From contig CM069602.1 of NCBI GenBank assembly GCA_035771175.1, positions 11,741,116-11,805,115 on the forward strand: DNA of 64,000 bases, read 5' to 3'. This DNA is from Paratinospora sagittata. Its lineage: Eukaryota; Streptophyta; Magnoliopsida; Ranunculales; Menispermaceae. Below the pieces are notes generated by a model. It saw nothing but the letters and a program-made list of their open reading frames with translations, searched no databases and was not told the origin of the DNA. A program made the position numbers and the translations under genes. Shown in pieces: positions 50,603-63,683 of this stretch. How positions within the stretch are numbered: position 1 is the stretch's first letter; each line of letters begins with the position of its first letter.

Positions 50603-50848
50603 TATAAATGACACTCACTTGCTCAGTTTCAGCAGATGATGATGATGAATCAGTCACTTCTCAGCTGACAGAGACATGGAGAGGAATCAGTCCCTTCAAA
50701 ACGCCTGTTGTTCTGTGTATGAAACGGTGGATATTGGAGAAGACCCATTTCTCTTCTCAAACCAACTCCACCCACTTGATTTCAGGTAATATTAGATAAA
50801 TGAAAGAGGACGTGAATGAAATTAATGTTGTCCCATATTACAAACAGC
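50603..50848 (+). pseudogene. Truncated RKD module T3 (class B)
   Basis: Exon 1 at 50,676-50,785 with intact donor. Intron 1 is cut earlier than in class A, at 'attacaaacagc', and joined to 'ggactcttaaaaac' of the 137-bp repeat. Confidence 0.85.
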
Positions 50849-51091
50849 GGACTCTTAAAAACATTGTTCCTAAGCTGTTCAAATTGGTGAAATCACAAAA
50901 TTCATTTTCATGACCTCAATTACTGCTCTCATGAGTGGGGCCCGTTTCTACGTGAACACCACTAATTCTAAAATGCTATAAAAACGGACTCTTAAAAACA
51001 TTGTTCCTAAGCTGTTCAAATTGGTGAAATCACAAAATTCATTTTCTTGACCTCAATTACTACTCTCATGAGCGGGGCCCGTTTCTACGTG
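50849..51091 (+). repeat. 137-bp repeat cluster after T3
   Basis: Just under two copies. The first begins inside the unit at 'ggactcttaa' and the next carries 'aatgctataaaaacgg', a variant shared by class B modules. Confidence 0.9.
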
Positions 51092-51938
51092 AACAGGAGA
51101 TTACGGCATGCTGATAAACAGGAGATTACGGCGGCAGGTATATGGGGCATACTGATGAACAGGAGATTAAGGCGTGCTGATGAACAGTAGAATACGGCGT
51201 GCGGATGAACAGGAGATTACGGCGGCAGGTATACGGGGCGTGCTGATGAACAGGAGATTACGGCGTGAGGTATAAGGGGCGTGCTGATGAACAGGAGATT
51301 ACGGCGTGCTGATGAACAGGAGATACGGCTTGAGGTATAAGGGGCGTGCTGATGAACAGTAGATTACGGCGGCAGGTATAAGGGGCGTGCTGATGAACAG
51401 TAAATTACGGCGTGCGTGCTGATGAACAGTAGATTACGGCGGCAGGTATAAGGGGCGTGCTGACGAACAGTAAATTACGGCGTGAGGTATAAGGGGCGTG
51501 TTGATGAACAGGAGATTACGGCGGAATACGGCGTGCTGATGAACAGGAGAATACGGCGTGCTGATGAACAGTAGACTACGGCGGCAGGTACAAAGGGCGT
51601 GCTGATGAACAGGAGAATACGGCGTGCTGATGAACAGGAGAATACGGCGTGAGATATAAGGGGCGTGTTGATGAACATGAGATTACGGCGGCTGATGAAC
51701 AGGAGAATACGGCGTGCTGATGAACAGTAGATTACGGCGGCAGGTATAAAGGGCGTGCTGATGAACAGGAAATTACGGCGTGAGGTATAAGGGGCGTGTT
51801 TATGAACAGGAGATTACGGCGGCTGATGAACAGGAGAATAAGGCGTGCTGATGAACAGGAGAATACGGCGTGCTGATGGACAGTAGACTACGGCACGGCG
51901 TGCTGATGAACAGGAGATTACGGCCGTGTTCATCAGCA
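51092..51938 (+). repeat. Minisatellite array R7 at the promoter of P4
   Basis: 847-bp form, 'ggccgtgttc' end. Confidence 0.92.
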
Positions 51939-52031
51939 TGCTCCTGTGTCCTCTTGTCTATAAATGACACTCACTTGCTCAGTTTCAGCAGATGATGATG
52001 ATGAATCAGTCACTTCTCAGCTGACAGAGAC

Positions 52032-53338
52032 ATGGAGAGGAATCAGTCCCTTCAAAACGCCTGTTGTTCTGTGTATGAAACGGTGGATATTGGAGAAGAC
52101 CCATTTCTCTTCTCAAACCAACTCCACCCACTTGATTTCAGGTAATATTAGATAAATGAAAGAGGACGTGAATGAAATTAATGTTGTCCCATATTACAAA
52201 CAGCTTAAGAACAGTGATTTTAGGGGTCCGGTTTTATATATTTACTTGATAAGAGAAACAAAACTTTGCTTCGAAATTTAAGTCTTATGAACCACAAATA
52301 AGTTTTCTTTAAGTTTGTTTGGTTCTTAAACATAAAATTTCAAATTGTTTCTATATATAATATCGAGCTCTCTAATTCTCTATTCATAAGTTATTGAAGT
52401 GACTGTTCAAGAATTGGTAGCAGCCCATATATGTGGGAGCCTCTTCTGGAAGATGGTCTACGCGAGGCAGTAGTACTGCCCTTCATGAATTCTGCAATGG
52501 ATGAAGATGAATTTCCAAGCCAACTTAATGAACTTGAAGGTGAGTATCGATGCTCAATCCACTTGATATTCTACTTTATTATTAACGGATTGGCAATTTC
52601 ATCCTCTTTGTGTTGATTAATTTGCTATTGTAATTTGTATAGGGAGTATGATGAGCAGTAGTGGATGGGAGAAGGAATTTGGAGGTTTGAATGAAATGAG
52701 GAGTGGATTAGAAGCAGAGAAACAACAAATTGTGATGCATGAAAATGGAGAGGGGATGATTAGCAGTATTAGTAGTACTGGTAGTGATCATGTGGAATCG
52801 ATGACGAAACTGAAGAGGGTGATGATGAAGCAAAGAGAAGGGTGCCGGAGCATCAGTTGTAGTACTACTTCATCCTCAAGTGAGTCTCTATCACGCGCTA
52901 CCATCTCACGCTACTTCTACATGCCCATAGCACAAGCTGCAAAAGAACTTAAGGTGGGTTTAACGTTGCTGAAGAAGAGGTGCAGGGAATTGGGCATCCC
53001 TAGATGGCCTCACAGAAAGTTGATGAGCTTGCAGACCCTTATCAACAATGTTCAGGTATTAATCATCATTATATATTGATCTTTATAAGTATTCTTATAT
53101 CTTAACTTGGGGAAGTTCTGATTAATATAATTACTTGAATATTAATTATGTACTGCAGGAAATGGGGGAAGGAGAAGGGGTTGGTAGAGATATGAAGATA
53201 AGAGATGCTTTGAGGTTATTGGAGGAACAAAGGAAGTTGATTGAAGAGATGCCAGAGATGGATCTTGAGGAGAAAACAAAGAAACTAAGGCAGGCTTGTT
53301 TCAAGGCTAACTACAACAAAAGATTATATCTTCATTAG
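52032..53338 (+). CDS. RKD: RKD-type RWP-RK transcription factor, right copy P4
   Basis: Exons 52,032-52,141; 52,424-52,539; 52,643-53,055; 53,159-53,338. It shares the silent Gly codon change with P3. Confidence 0.9.
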
Positions 53339-53799
53339 CGTTACATATATAGCTACTTTTTCTACATGCAATTTGCATGTTGTAGTTTTTATTTTTATTT
53401 TATATTTTTATTTTAGGATATTTTCTAAGCTTTGAGAATTTGTGAGTGAGAATTTGTAAGAATGTCATCTATTTCAATTAACAGTGTTCAATCTCATCAT
53501 CAATGTAGCCGCAGATTTAGTCATACGATTGGCTAGTCTAGGGTAACTGCCTCCACCAATGATGTTCAAACACTATGGTCTATGGAGCAGAGTTCGATCG
53601 AATACGCTATATCCTTAAGTTTAAAATAAGCCCGCTGCAAAGCATTCTTCACTCATATATTTCAATTAATTGAAAGATGTTGATGCGAATTACCCAATAA
53701 ATGGAATGAAGACCGATGTTTATAGATCAGGCTATAGTTTAATTGGATAGTACTTTTGAGACAATTTTATCTTGTATACCAGCTTATGGTGTGTATAAG

Positions 53800-54283
53800 A
53801 ATTGGTGAAATTACAAAATTCATTTTCAGGACCTCAATTGCTGCTCTCATGAGTGGGGCCCATTTCTACGTGAACACCACTAATTCTAAAATATTATAAC
53901 AATGGACTCTTAAAAACATTGTTCCTAAGCTGTTCAAATTGGTGAAATCACAAAATTCATTTTCATGACCTCAATTACTGCTCTCATGAGTGGGGCCCGT
54001 TTCTACGTGAACACCACTAATTCTAAAATGTTATAACAACGGACTCTTAAAAACATTGTTCCTAAGCTGTTCAAATTGGTGAAATCACAAAATTCATTTT
54101 CATGACCTCAATTACTGCTCTCATGAGTGGGGCCCGTTTCTACGTGAACACCACTAATTCTAAAATGTTATAAAAACGGACTCTTAAAAACATTGTTCCT
54201 AAGCTGTTCAAATTGGTGAAATCACAAAATTCATTTTCTTGACCTCAATTACTACTCTCATGAGCGGGGCCCGTTTCTACGTG
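53800..54283 (+). repeat. 137-bp repeat cluster after P4
   Basis: Same as after P1. Confidence 0.9.
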
Positions 54284-55130
54284 AACAGGAGATTACGGCA
54301 TGCTGATAAACAGGAGATTACGGCGGCAGGTATATGGGGCATACTGATGAACAGGAGATTAAGGCGTGCTGATGAACAGTAGAATACGGCGTGCGGATGA
54401 ACAGGAGATTACGGCGGCAGGTATACGGGGCGTGCTGATGAACAGGAGATTACGGCGTGAGGTATAAGGGGCGTGCTGATGAACAGGAGATTACGGCGTG
54501 CTGATGAACAGGAGATACGGCTTGAGGTATAAGGGGCGTGCTGATGAACAGTAGATTACGGCGGCAGGTATAAGGGGCGTGCTGATGAACAGTAAATTAC
54601 GGCGTGCGTGCTGATGAACAGTAGATTACGGCGGCAGGTATAAGGGGCGTGCTGACGAACAGTAAATTACGGCGTGAGGTATAAGGGGCGTGTTGATGAA
54701 CAGGAGATTACGGCGGAATACGGCGTGCTGATGAACAGGAGAATACGGCGTGCTGATGAACAGTAGACTACGGCGGCAGGTACAAAGGGCGTGCTGATGA
54801 ACAGGAGAATACGGCGTGCTGATGAACAGGAGAATACGGCGTGAGATATAAGGGGCGTGTTGATGAACATGAGATTACGGCGGCTGATGAACAGGAGAAT
54901 ACGGCGTGCTGATGAACAGTAGATTACGGCGGCAGGTATAAAGGGCGTGCTGATGAACAGGAAATTACGGCGTGAGGTATAAGGGGCGTGTTTATGAACA
55001 GGAGATTACGGCGGCTGATGAACAGGAGAATAAGGCGTGCTGATGAACAGGAGAATACGGCGTGCTGATGGACAGTAGACTACGGCACGGCGTGCTGATG
55101 AACAGGAGATTACGGTCGTGTTCATCAGCA
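54284..55130 (+). repeat. Minisatellite array R8 at truncated module T4
   Basis: 847-bp form, 'ggtcgtgttc' end. Confidence 0.92.
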
Positions 55131-55150
55131 TGCTCCTGTGTCCTCTTGTC

Positions 55151-55396
55151 TATAAATGACACTCACTTGCTCAGTTTCAGCAGATGATGATGATGAATCA
55201 GTCACTTCTCAGCTGACAGAGACATGGAGAGGAATCAGTCCCTTCAAAACGCCTGTTGTTCTGTGTATGAAACGGTGGATATTGGAGAAGACCCATTTCT
55301 CTTCTCAAACCAACTCCACCCACTTGATTTCAGGTAATATTAGATAAATGAAAGAGGACGTGAATGAAATTAATGTTGTCCCATATTACAAACAGC
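55151..55396 (+). pseudogene. Truncated RKD module T4 (class B)
   Basis: Exon 1 at 55,224-55,333. Same breakpoint as T3. Confidence 0.85.
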
Positions 55397-55639
55397 GGAC
55401 TCTTAAAAACATTGTTCCTAAGCTGTTCAAATTGGTGAAATCACAAAATTCATTTTCATGACCTCAATTACTGCTCTCATGAGTGGGGCCCGTTTCTACG
55501 TGAACACCACTAATTCTAAAATGCTATAAAAACGGACTCTTAAAAACATTGTTCCTAAGCTGTTCAAATTGGTGAAATCACAAAATTCATTTTCTTGACC
55601 TCAATTACTACTCTCATGAGCGGGGCCCGTTTCTACGTG
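55397..55639 (+). repeat. 137-bp repeat cluster after T4
   Basis: Same as after T3. Confidence 0.9.
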
Positions 55640-56486
55640 AACAGGAGATTACGGCATGCTGATAAACAGGAGATTACGGCGGCAGGTATATGGGGCATAC
55701 TGATGAACAGGAGATTAAGGCGTGCTGATGAACAGTAGAATACGGCGTGCGGATGAACAGGAGATTACGGCGGCAGGTATACGGGGCGTGCTGATGAACA
55801 GGAGATTACGGCGTGAGGTATAAGGGGCGTGCTGATGAACAGGAGATTACGGCGTGCTGATGAACAGGAGATACGGCTTGAGGTATAAGGGGCGTGCTGA
55901 TGAACAGTAGATTACGGCGGCAGGTATAAGGGGCGTGCTGATGAACAGTAAATTACGGCGTGCGTGCTGATGAACAGTAGATTACGGCGGCAGGTATAAG
56001 GGGCGTGCTGACGAACAGTAAATTACGGCGTGAGGTATAAGGGGCGTGTTGATGAACAGGAGATTACGGCGGAATACGGCGTGCTGATGAACAGGAGAAT
56101 ACGGCGTGCTGATGAACAGTAGACTACGGCGGCAGGTACAAAGGGCGTGCTGATGAACAGGAGAATACGGCGTGCTGATGAACAGGAGAATACGGCGTGA
56201 GATATAAGGGGCGTGTTGATGAACATGAGATTACGGCGGCTGATGAACAGGAGAATACGGCGTGCTGATGAACAGTAGATTACGGCGGCAGGTATAAAGG
56301 GCGTGCTGATGAACAGGAAATTACGGCGTGAGGTATAAGGGGCGTGTTTATGAACAGGAGATTACGGCGGCTGATGAACAGGAGAATAAGGCGTGCTGAT
56401 GAACAGGAGAATACGGCGTGCTGATGGACAGTAGACTACGGCACGGCGTGCTGATGAACAGGAGATTACGGCCGTGTTCATCAGCA
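55640..56486 (+). repeat. Minisatellite array R9 at truncated module T5
   Basis: 847-bp form, but with the 'ggccgtgttc' end typical of full genes. Confidence 0.92.
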
Positions 56487-56506
56487 TGCTCCTGTGTCCT
56501 CTTGTC

Positions 56507-56800
56507 TATAAATGACACTCACTTGCTCAGTTTCAGCAGATGATGATGATGAATCAGTCACTTCTCAGCTGACAGAGACATGGAGAGGAATCAGTCCCTT
56601 CAAAACGCCTGTTGTTCTGTGTATGAAACGGTGGATATTGGAGAAGACCCATTTCTCTTCTCAAACCAACTCCACCCACTTGATTTCAGGTAATATTAGA
56701 TAAATGAAAGAGGACGTGAATGAAATTAATGTTGTCCCATATTACAAACAGCTTAAGAACAGTGATTTTAGGGGTCCGGTTTTATATATTTACTTGATAT
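56507..56800 (+). pseudogene. Truncated RKD module T5 (class C)
   Basis: Exon 1 at 56,580-56,689. Intron 1 persists further than in the other classes, to 'atatttacttgata', then joins 'taaaaacggactc'. It keeps the 'ggccg' promoter variant of full genes, so it looks like an independent deletion of a full copy. The shared 'ata' at the junction suggests short-homology joining. Confidence 0.85.
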
Positions 56801-56912
56801 AAAAACGGACTCTTAAAAACATTGTTCCTAAGCTGTTCAAATTGGTGAAATCACAAAATTCATTTTCTTGACCTCAATTACTACTCTCATGAGCGGGGCC
56901 CGTTTCTACGTG
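56801..56912 (+). repeat. 137-bp repeat, single partial copy after T5
   Basis: Less than one unit, from 'aaaacggactc' to 'tttctacgtg'. Confidence 0.9.
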
Positions 56913-57759
56913 AACAGGAGATTACGGCATGCTGATAAACAGGAGATTACGGCGGCAGGTATATGGGGCATACTGATGAACAGGAGATTAAGGCGTGCTG
57001 ATGAACAGTAGAATACGGCGTGCGGATGAACAGGAGATTACGGCGGCAGGTATACGGGGCGTGCTGATGAACAGGAGATTACGGCGTGAGGTATAAGGGG
57101 CGTGCTGATGAACAGGAGATTACGGCGTGCTGATGAACAGGAGATACGGCTTGAGGTATAAGGGGCGTGCTGATGAACAGTAGATTACGGCGGCAGGTAT
57201 AAGGGGCGTGCTGATGAACAGTAAATTACGGCGTGCGTGCTGATGAACAGTAGATTACGGCGGCAGGTATAAGGGGCGTGCTGACGAACAGTAAATTACG
57301 GCGTGAGGTATAAGGGGCGTGTTGATGAACAGGAGATTACGGCGGAATACGGCGTGCTGATGAACAGGAGAATACGGCGTGCTGATGAACAGTAGACTAC
57401 GGCGGCAGGTACAAAGGGCGTGCTGATGAACAGGAGAATACGGCGTGCTGATGAACAGGAGAATACGGCGTGAGATATAAGGGGCGTGTTGATGAACATG
57501 AGATTACGGCGGCTGATGAACAGGAGAATACGGCGTGCTGATGAACAGTAGATTACGGCGGCAGGTATAAAGGGCGTGCTGATGAACAGGAAATTACGGC
57601 GTGAGGTATAAGGGGCGTGTTTATGAACAGGAGATTACGGCGGCTGATGAACAGGAGAATAAGGCGTGCTGATGAACAGGAGAATACGGCGTGCTGATGG
57701 ACAGTAGACTACGGCACGGCGTGCTGATGAACAGGAGATTACGGCCGTGTTCATCAGCA
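56913..57759 (+). repeat. Minisatellite array R10 at the promoter of P5
   Basis: 847-bp form, 'ggccgtgttc' end. Confidence 0.92.
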
Positions 57760-57852
57760 TGCTCCTGTGTCCTCTTGTCTATAAATGACACTCACTTGCT
57801 CAGTTTCAGCAGATGATGATGATGAATCAGTCACTTCTCAGCTGACAGAGAC

Positions 57853-59159
57853 ATGGAGAGGAATCAGTCCCTTCAAAACGCCTGTTGTTCTGTGTATGAA
57901 ACGGTGGATATTGGAGAAGACCCATTTCTCTTCTCAAACCAACTCCACCCACTTGATTTCAGGTAATATTAGATAAATGAAAAAGGACGTGAATGAAATT
58001 AATGTTGTCCCATATTACAAACAGCTTAAGAACAGTGATTTTAGGGGTCCGGTTTTATATATTTACTTGATAAGAGAAACAAAACTTTGCTTCGAAATTT
58101 AAGTCTTATGAACCACAAATAAGTTTTCTTTAAGTTTGTTTGGTTCTTAAACATAAAATTTCAAATTGTTTCTATATATAATATCGAGCTCTCTAATTCT
58201 CTATTCATAAGTTATTGAAGTGACTGTTCAAGAATTGGTAGCAGCCCATATATGTGGGAGCCTCTTCTGGAAGATGGTCTACGCGAGGCAGTAGTACTGC
58301 CCTTCATGAATTCTGCAATGGATGAAGATGAATTTCCAAGCCAACTTAATGAACTTGAAGGTGAGTATCGATGCTCAATCCACTTGATATTCTACTTTAT
58401 TATTAACGGATTGGCAATTTCATCCTCTTTGTGTTGATTAATTTGCTATTGTAATTTGTATAGGGAGTATGATGAGCAGTAGTGGATGGGAGAAGGAATT
58501 TGGAGGTTTGAATGAAATGAGGAGTGGATTAGAAGCAGAGAAACAACAAATTGTGATGCATGAAAATGGAGAGGGGATGATTAGCAGTATTAGTAGTACT
58601 GGTAGTGATCATGTGGAATCGATGACGAAACTGAAGAGGGTGATGATGAAGCAAAGAGAAGGGTGCCGGAGCATCAGTTGTAGTACTACTTCATCCTCAA
58701 GTGAGTCTCTATCACGCGCTACCATCTCACGCTACTTCTACATGCCCATAGCACAAGCTGCAAAAGAACTTAAGGTGGGCTTAACGTTGCTGAAGAAGAG
58801 GTGCAGGGAATTGGGCATCCCTAGATGGCCTCACAGAAAGTTGATGAGCTTGCAGACCCTTATCAACAATGTTCAGGTATTAATCATCATTATATATTGA
58901 TCTTTATAAGTATTCTTATATCTTAACTTGGGGAAGTTCTGATTAATATAATTACTTGAATATTAATTATGTACTGCAGGAAATGGGGGAAGGAGAAGGG
59001 GTTGGTAGAGATATGAAGATAAGAGATGCTTTGAGGTTATTGGAGGAACAAAGGAAGTTGATTGAAGAGATGCCAGAGATGGATCTTGAGGAGAAAACAA
59101 AGAAACTAAGGCAGGCTTGTTTCAAGGCTAACTACAACAAAAGATTATATCTTCATTAG
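57853..59159 (+). CDS. RKD: RKD-type RWP-RK transcription factor, right copy P5
   Basis: Exons 57,853-57,962; 58,245-58,360; 58,464-58,876; 58,980-59,159. It has the P1/P2 form of the Gly codon and one private intron 1 change ('gaaaaaggacg' near 57,979). Confidence 0.9.
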
Positions 59160-59620
59160 CGTTACATATATAGCTACTTTTTCTACATGCAATTTGCATG
59201 TTGTAGTTTTTATTTTTATTTTATATTTTTATTTTAGGATATTTTCTAAGCTTTGAGAATTTGTGAGTGAGAATTTGTAAGAATGTCATCTATTTCAATT
59301 AACAGTGTTCAATCTCATCATCAATGTAGCCGCAGATTTAGTCATACGATTGGCTAGTCTAGGGTAACTGCCTCCACCAATGATGTTCAAACACTATGGT
59401 CTATGGAGCAGAGTTCGATCGAATACGCTATATCCTTAAGTTTAAAATAAGCCCGCTGCAAAGCATTCTTCACTCATATATTTCAATTAATTGAAAGATG
59501 TTGATGCGAATTACCCAATAAATGGAATGAAGACCGATGTTTATAGATCAGGCTATAGTTTAATTGGATAGTACTTTTGAGACAATTTTATCTTGTATAC
59601 CAGCTTATGGTGTGTATAAG

Positions 59621-60104
59621 AATTGGTGAAATTACAAAATTCATTTTCAGGACCTCAATTGCTGCTCTCATGAGTGGGGCCCATTTCTACGTGAACACCA
59701 CTAATTCTAAAATATTATAACAATGGACTCTTAAAAACATTGTTCCTAAGCTGTTCAAATTGGTGAAATCACAAAATTCATTTTCATGACCTCAATTACT
59801 GCTCTCATGAGTGGGGCCCGTTTCTACGTGAACACCACTAATTCTAAAATGTTATAACAACGGACTCTTAAAAACATTGTTCCTAAGCTGTTCAAATTGG
59901 TGAAATCACAAAATTCATTTTCATGACCTCAATTACTGCTCTCATGAGTGGGGCCCGTTTCTACGTGAACACCACTAATTCTAAAATGCTATAAAAACGG
60001 ACTCTTAAAAACATTGTTCCTAAGCTGTTCAAATTGGTGAAATCACAAAATTCATTTTCTTGACCTCAATTACTACTCTCATGAGCGGGGCCCGTTTCTA
60101 CGTG
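59621..60104 (+). repeat. 137-bp repeat cluster after P5
   Basis: Same layout as after P1, but the last unit carries the 'aatgctataaaaacgg' variant of class B clusters. Confidence 0.9.
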
Positions 60105-60951
60105 AACAGGAGATTACGGCATGCTGATAAACAGGAGATTACGGCGGCAGGTATATGGGGCATACTGATGAACAGGAGATTAAGGCGTGCTGATGAACAG
60201 TAGAATACGGCGTGCGGATGAACAGGAGATTACGGCGGCAGGTATACGGGGCGTGCTGATGAACAGGAGATTACGGCGTGAGGTATAAGGGGCGTGCTGA
60301 TGAACAGGAGATTACGGCGTGCTGATGAACAGGAGATACGGCTTGAGGTATAAGGGGCGTGCTGATGAACAGTAGATTACGGCGGCAGGTATAAGGGGCG
60401 TGCTGATGAACAGTAAATTACGGCGTGCGTGCTGATGAACAGTAGATTACGGCGGCAGGTATAAGGGGCGTGCTGACGAACAGTAAATTACGGCGTGAGG
60501 TATAAGGGGCGTGTTGATGAACAGGAGATTACGGCGGAATACGGCGTGCTGATGAACAGGAGAATACGGCGTGCTGATGAACAGTAGACTACGGCGGCAG
60601 GTACAAAGGGCGTGCTGATGAACAGGAGAATACGGCGTGCTGATGAACAGGAGAATACGGCGTGAGATATAAGGGGCGTGTTGATGAACATGAGATTACG
60701 GCGGCTGATGAACAGGAGAATACGGCGTGCTGATGAACAGTAGATTACGGCGGCAGGTATAAAGGGCGTGCTGATGAACAGGAAATTACGGCGTGAGGTA
60801 TAAGGGGCGTGTTTATGAACAGGAGATTACGGCGGCTGATGAACAGGAGAATAAGGCGTGCTGATGAACAGGAGAATACGGCGTGCTGATGGACAGTAGA
60901 CTACGGCACGGCGTGCTGATGAACAGGAGATTACGGTCGTGTTCATCAGCA
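60105..60951 (+). repeat. Minisatellite array R11 at truncated module T6
   Basis: 847-bp form, 'ggtcgtgttc' end. Confidence 0.92.
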
Positions 60952-60971
60952 TGCTCCTGTGTCCTCTTGTC

Positions 60972-61217
60972 TATAAATGACACTCACTTGCTCAGTTTCA
61001 GCAGATGATGATGATGAATCAGTCACTTCTCAGCTGACAGAGACATGGAGAGGAATCAGTCCCTTCAAAACGCCTGTTGTTCTGTGTATGAAACGGTGGA
61101 TATTGGAGAAGACCCATTTCTCTTCTCAAACCAACTCCACCCACTTGATTTCAGGTAATATTAGATAAATGAAAGAGGACGTGAATGAAATTAATGTTGT
61201 CCCATATTACAAACAGC
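60972..61217 (+). pseudogene. Truncated RKD module T6 (class B)
   Basis: Exon 1 at 61,045-61,154. First of three consecutive class B modules with no full gene between them. Confidence 0.85.
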
Positions 61218-61460
61218 GGACTCTTAAAAACATTGTTCCTAAGCTGTTCAAATTGGTGAAATCACAAAATTCATTTTCATGACCTCAATTACTGCTCTCA
61301 TGAGTGGGGCCCGTTTCTACGTGAACACCACTAATTCTAAAATGCTATAAAAACGGACTCTTAAAAACATTGTTCCTAAGCTGTTCAAATTGGTGAAATC
61401 ACAAAATTCATTTTCTTGACCTCAATTACTACTCTCATGAGCGGGGCCCGTTTCTACGTG
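61218..61460 (+). repeat. 137-bp repeat cluster after T6
   Basis: Same as after T3. Confidence 0.9.
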
Positions 61461-62307
61461 AACAGGAGATTACGGCATGCTGATAAACAGGAGATTACGG
61501 CGGCAGGTATATGGGGCATACTGATGAACAGGAGATTAAGGCGTGCTGATGAACAGTAGAATACGGCGTGCGGATGAACAGGAGATTACGGCGGCAGGTA
61601 TACGGGGCGTGCTGATGAACAGGAGATTACGGCGTGAGGTATAAGGGGCGTGCTGATGAACAGGAGATTACGGCGTGCTGATGAACAGGAGATACGGCTT
61701 GAGGTATAAGGGGCGTGCTGATGAACAGTAGATTACGGCGGCAGGTATAAGGGGCGTGCTGATGAACAGTAAATTACGGCGTGCGTGCTGATGAACAGTA
61801 GATTACGGCGGCAGGTATAAGGGGCGTGCTGACGAACAGTAAATTACGGCGTGAGGTATAAGGGGCGTGTTGATGAACAGGAGATTACGGCGGAATACGG
61901 CGTGCTGATGAACAGGAGAATACGGCGTGCTGATGAACAGTAGACTACGGCGGCAGGTACAAAGGGCGTGCTGATGAACAGGAGAATACGGCGTGCTGAT
62001 GAACAGGAGAATACGGCGTGAGATATAAGGGGCGTGTTGATGAACATGAGATTACGGCGGCTGATGAACAGGAGAATACGGCGTGCTGATGAACAGTAGA
62101 TTACGGCGGCAGGTATAAAGGGCGTGCTGATGAACAGGAAATTACGGCGTGAGGTATAAGGGGCGTGTTTATGAACAGGAGATTACGGCGGCTGATGAAC
62201 AGGAGAATAAGGCGTGCTGATGAACAGGAGAATACGGCGTGCTGATGGACAGTAGACTACGGCACGGCGTGCTGATGAACAGGAGATTACGGTCGTGTTC
62301 ATCAGCA
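61461..62307 (+). repeat. Minisatellite array R12 at truncated module T7
   Basis: 847-bp form, 'ggtcgtgttc' end. Confidence 0.92.
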
Positions 62308-62327
62308 TGCTCCTGTGTCCTCTTGTC

Positions 62328-62573
62328 TATAAATGACACTCACTTGCTCAGTTTCAGCAGATGATGATGATGAATCAGTCACTTCTCAGCTGACAGAGAC
62401 ATGGAGAGGAATCAGTCCCTTCAAAACGCCTGTTGTTCTGTGTATGAAACGGTGGATATTGGAGAAGACCCATTTCTCTTCTCAAACCAACTCCACCCAC
62501 TTGATTTCAGGTAATATTAGATAAATGAAAGAGGACGTGAATGAAATTAATGTTGTCCCATATTACAAACAGC
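62328..62573 (+). pseudogene. Truncated RKD module T7 (class B)
   Basis: Exon 1 at 62,401-62,510. It is 1356 bp from T6 and from T8. Confidence 0.85.
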
Positions 62574-62816
62574 GGACTCTTAAAAACATTGTTCCTAAGC
62601 TGTTCAAATTGGTGAAATCACAAAATTCATTTTCATGACCTCAATTACTGCTCTCATGAGTGGGGCCCGTTTCTACGTGAACACCACTAATTCTAAAATG
62701 CTATAAAAACGGACTCTTAAAAACATTGTTCCTAAGCTGTTCAAATTGGTGAAATCACAAAATTCATTTTCTTGACCTCAATTACTACTCTCATGAGCGG
62801 GGCCCGTTTCTACGTG
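62574..62816 (+). repeat. 137-bp repeat cluster after T7
   Basis: Same as after T3. Confidence 0.9.
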
Positions 62817-63663
62817 AACAGGAGATTACGGCATGCTGATAAACAGGAGATTACGGCGGCAGGTATATGGGGCATACTGATGAACAGGAGATTAAGGCGT
62901 GCTGATGAACAGTAGAATACGGCGTGCGGATGAACAGGAGATTACGGCGGCAGGTATACGGGGCGTGCTGATGAACAGGAGATTACGGCGTGAGGTATAA
63001 GGGGCGTGCTGATGAACAGGAGATTACGGCGTGCTGATGAACAGGAGATACGGCTTGAGGTATAAGGGGCGTGCTGATGAACAGTAGATTACGGCGGCAG
63101 GTATAAGGGGCGTGCTGATGAACAGTAAATTACGGCGTGCGTGCTGATGAACAGTAGATTACGGCGGCAGGTATAAGGGGCGTGCTGACGAACAGTAAAT
63201 TACGGCGTGAGGTATAAGGGGCGTGTTGATGAACAGGAGATTACGGCGGAATACGGCGTGCTGATGAACAGGAGAATACGGCGTGCTGATGAACAGTAGA
63301 CTACGGCGGCAGGTACAAAGGGCGTGCTGATGAACAGGAGAATACGGCGTGCTGATGAACAGGAGAATACGGCGTGAGATATAAGGGGCGTGTTGATGAA
63401 CATGAGATTACGGCGGCTGATGAACAGGAGAATACGGCGTGCTGATGAACAGTAGATTACGGCGGCAGGTATAAAGGGCGTGCTGATGAACAGGAAATTA
63501 CGGCGTGAGGTATAAGGGGCGTGTTTATGAACAGGAGATTACGGCGGCTGATGAACAGGAGAATAAGGCGTGCTGATGAACAGGAGAATACGGCGTGCTG
63601 ATGGACAGTAGACTACGGCACGGCGTGCTGATGAACAGGAGATTACGGTCGTGTTCATCAGCA
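62817..63663 (+). repeat. Minisatellite array R13 at truncated module T8
   Basis: 847-bp form, 'ggtcgtgttc' end. Confidence 0.92.
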
Positions 63664-63683
63664 TGCTCCTGTGTCCTCTTGTC

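Noticed and set aside
12601..59159. Firm assignment of the species as Citrus or another named polyembryonic plant
   Set aside because: RKD similarity is from memory only. It needs a database alignment and orthology analysis.
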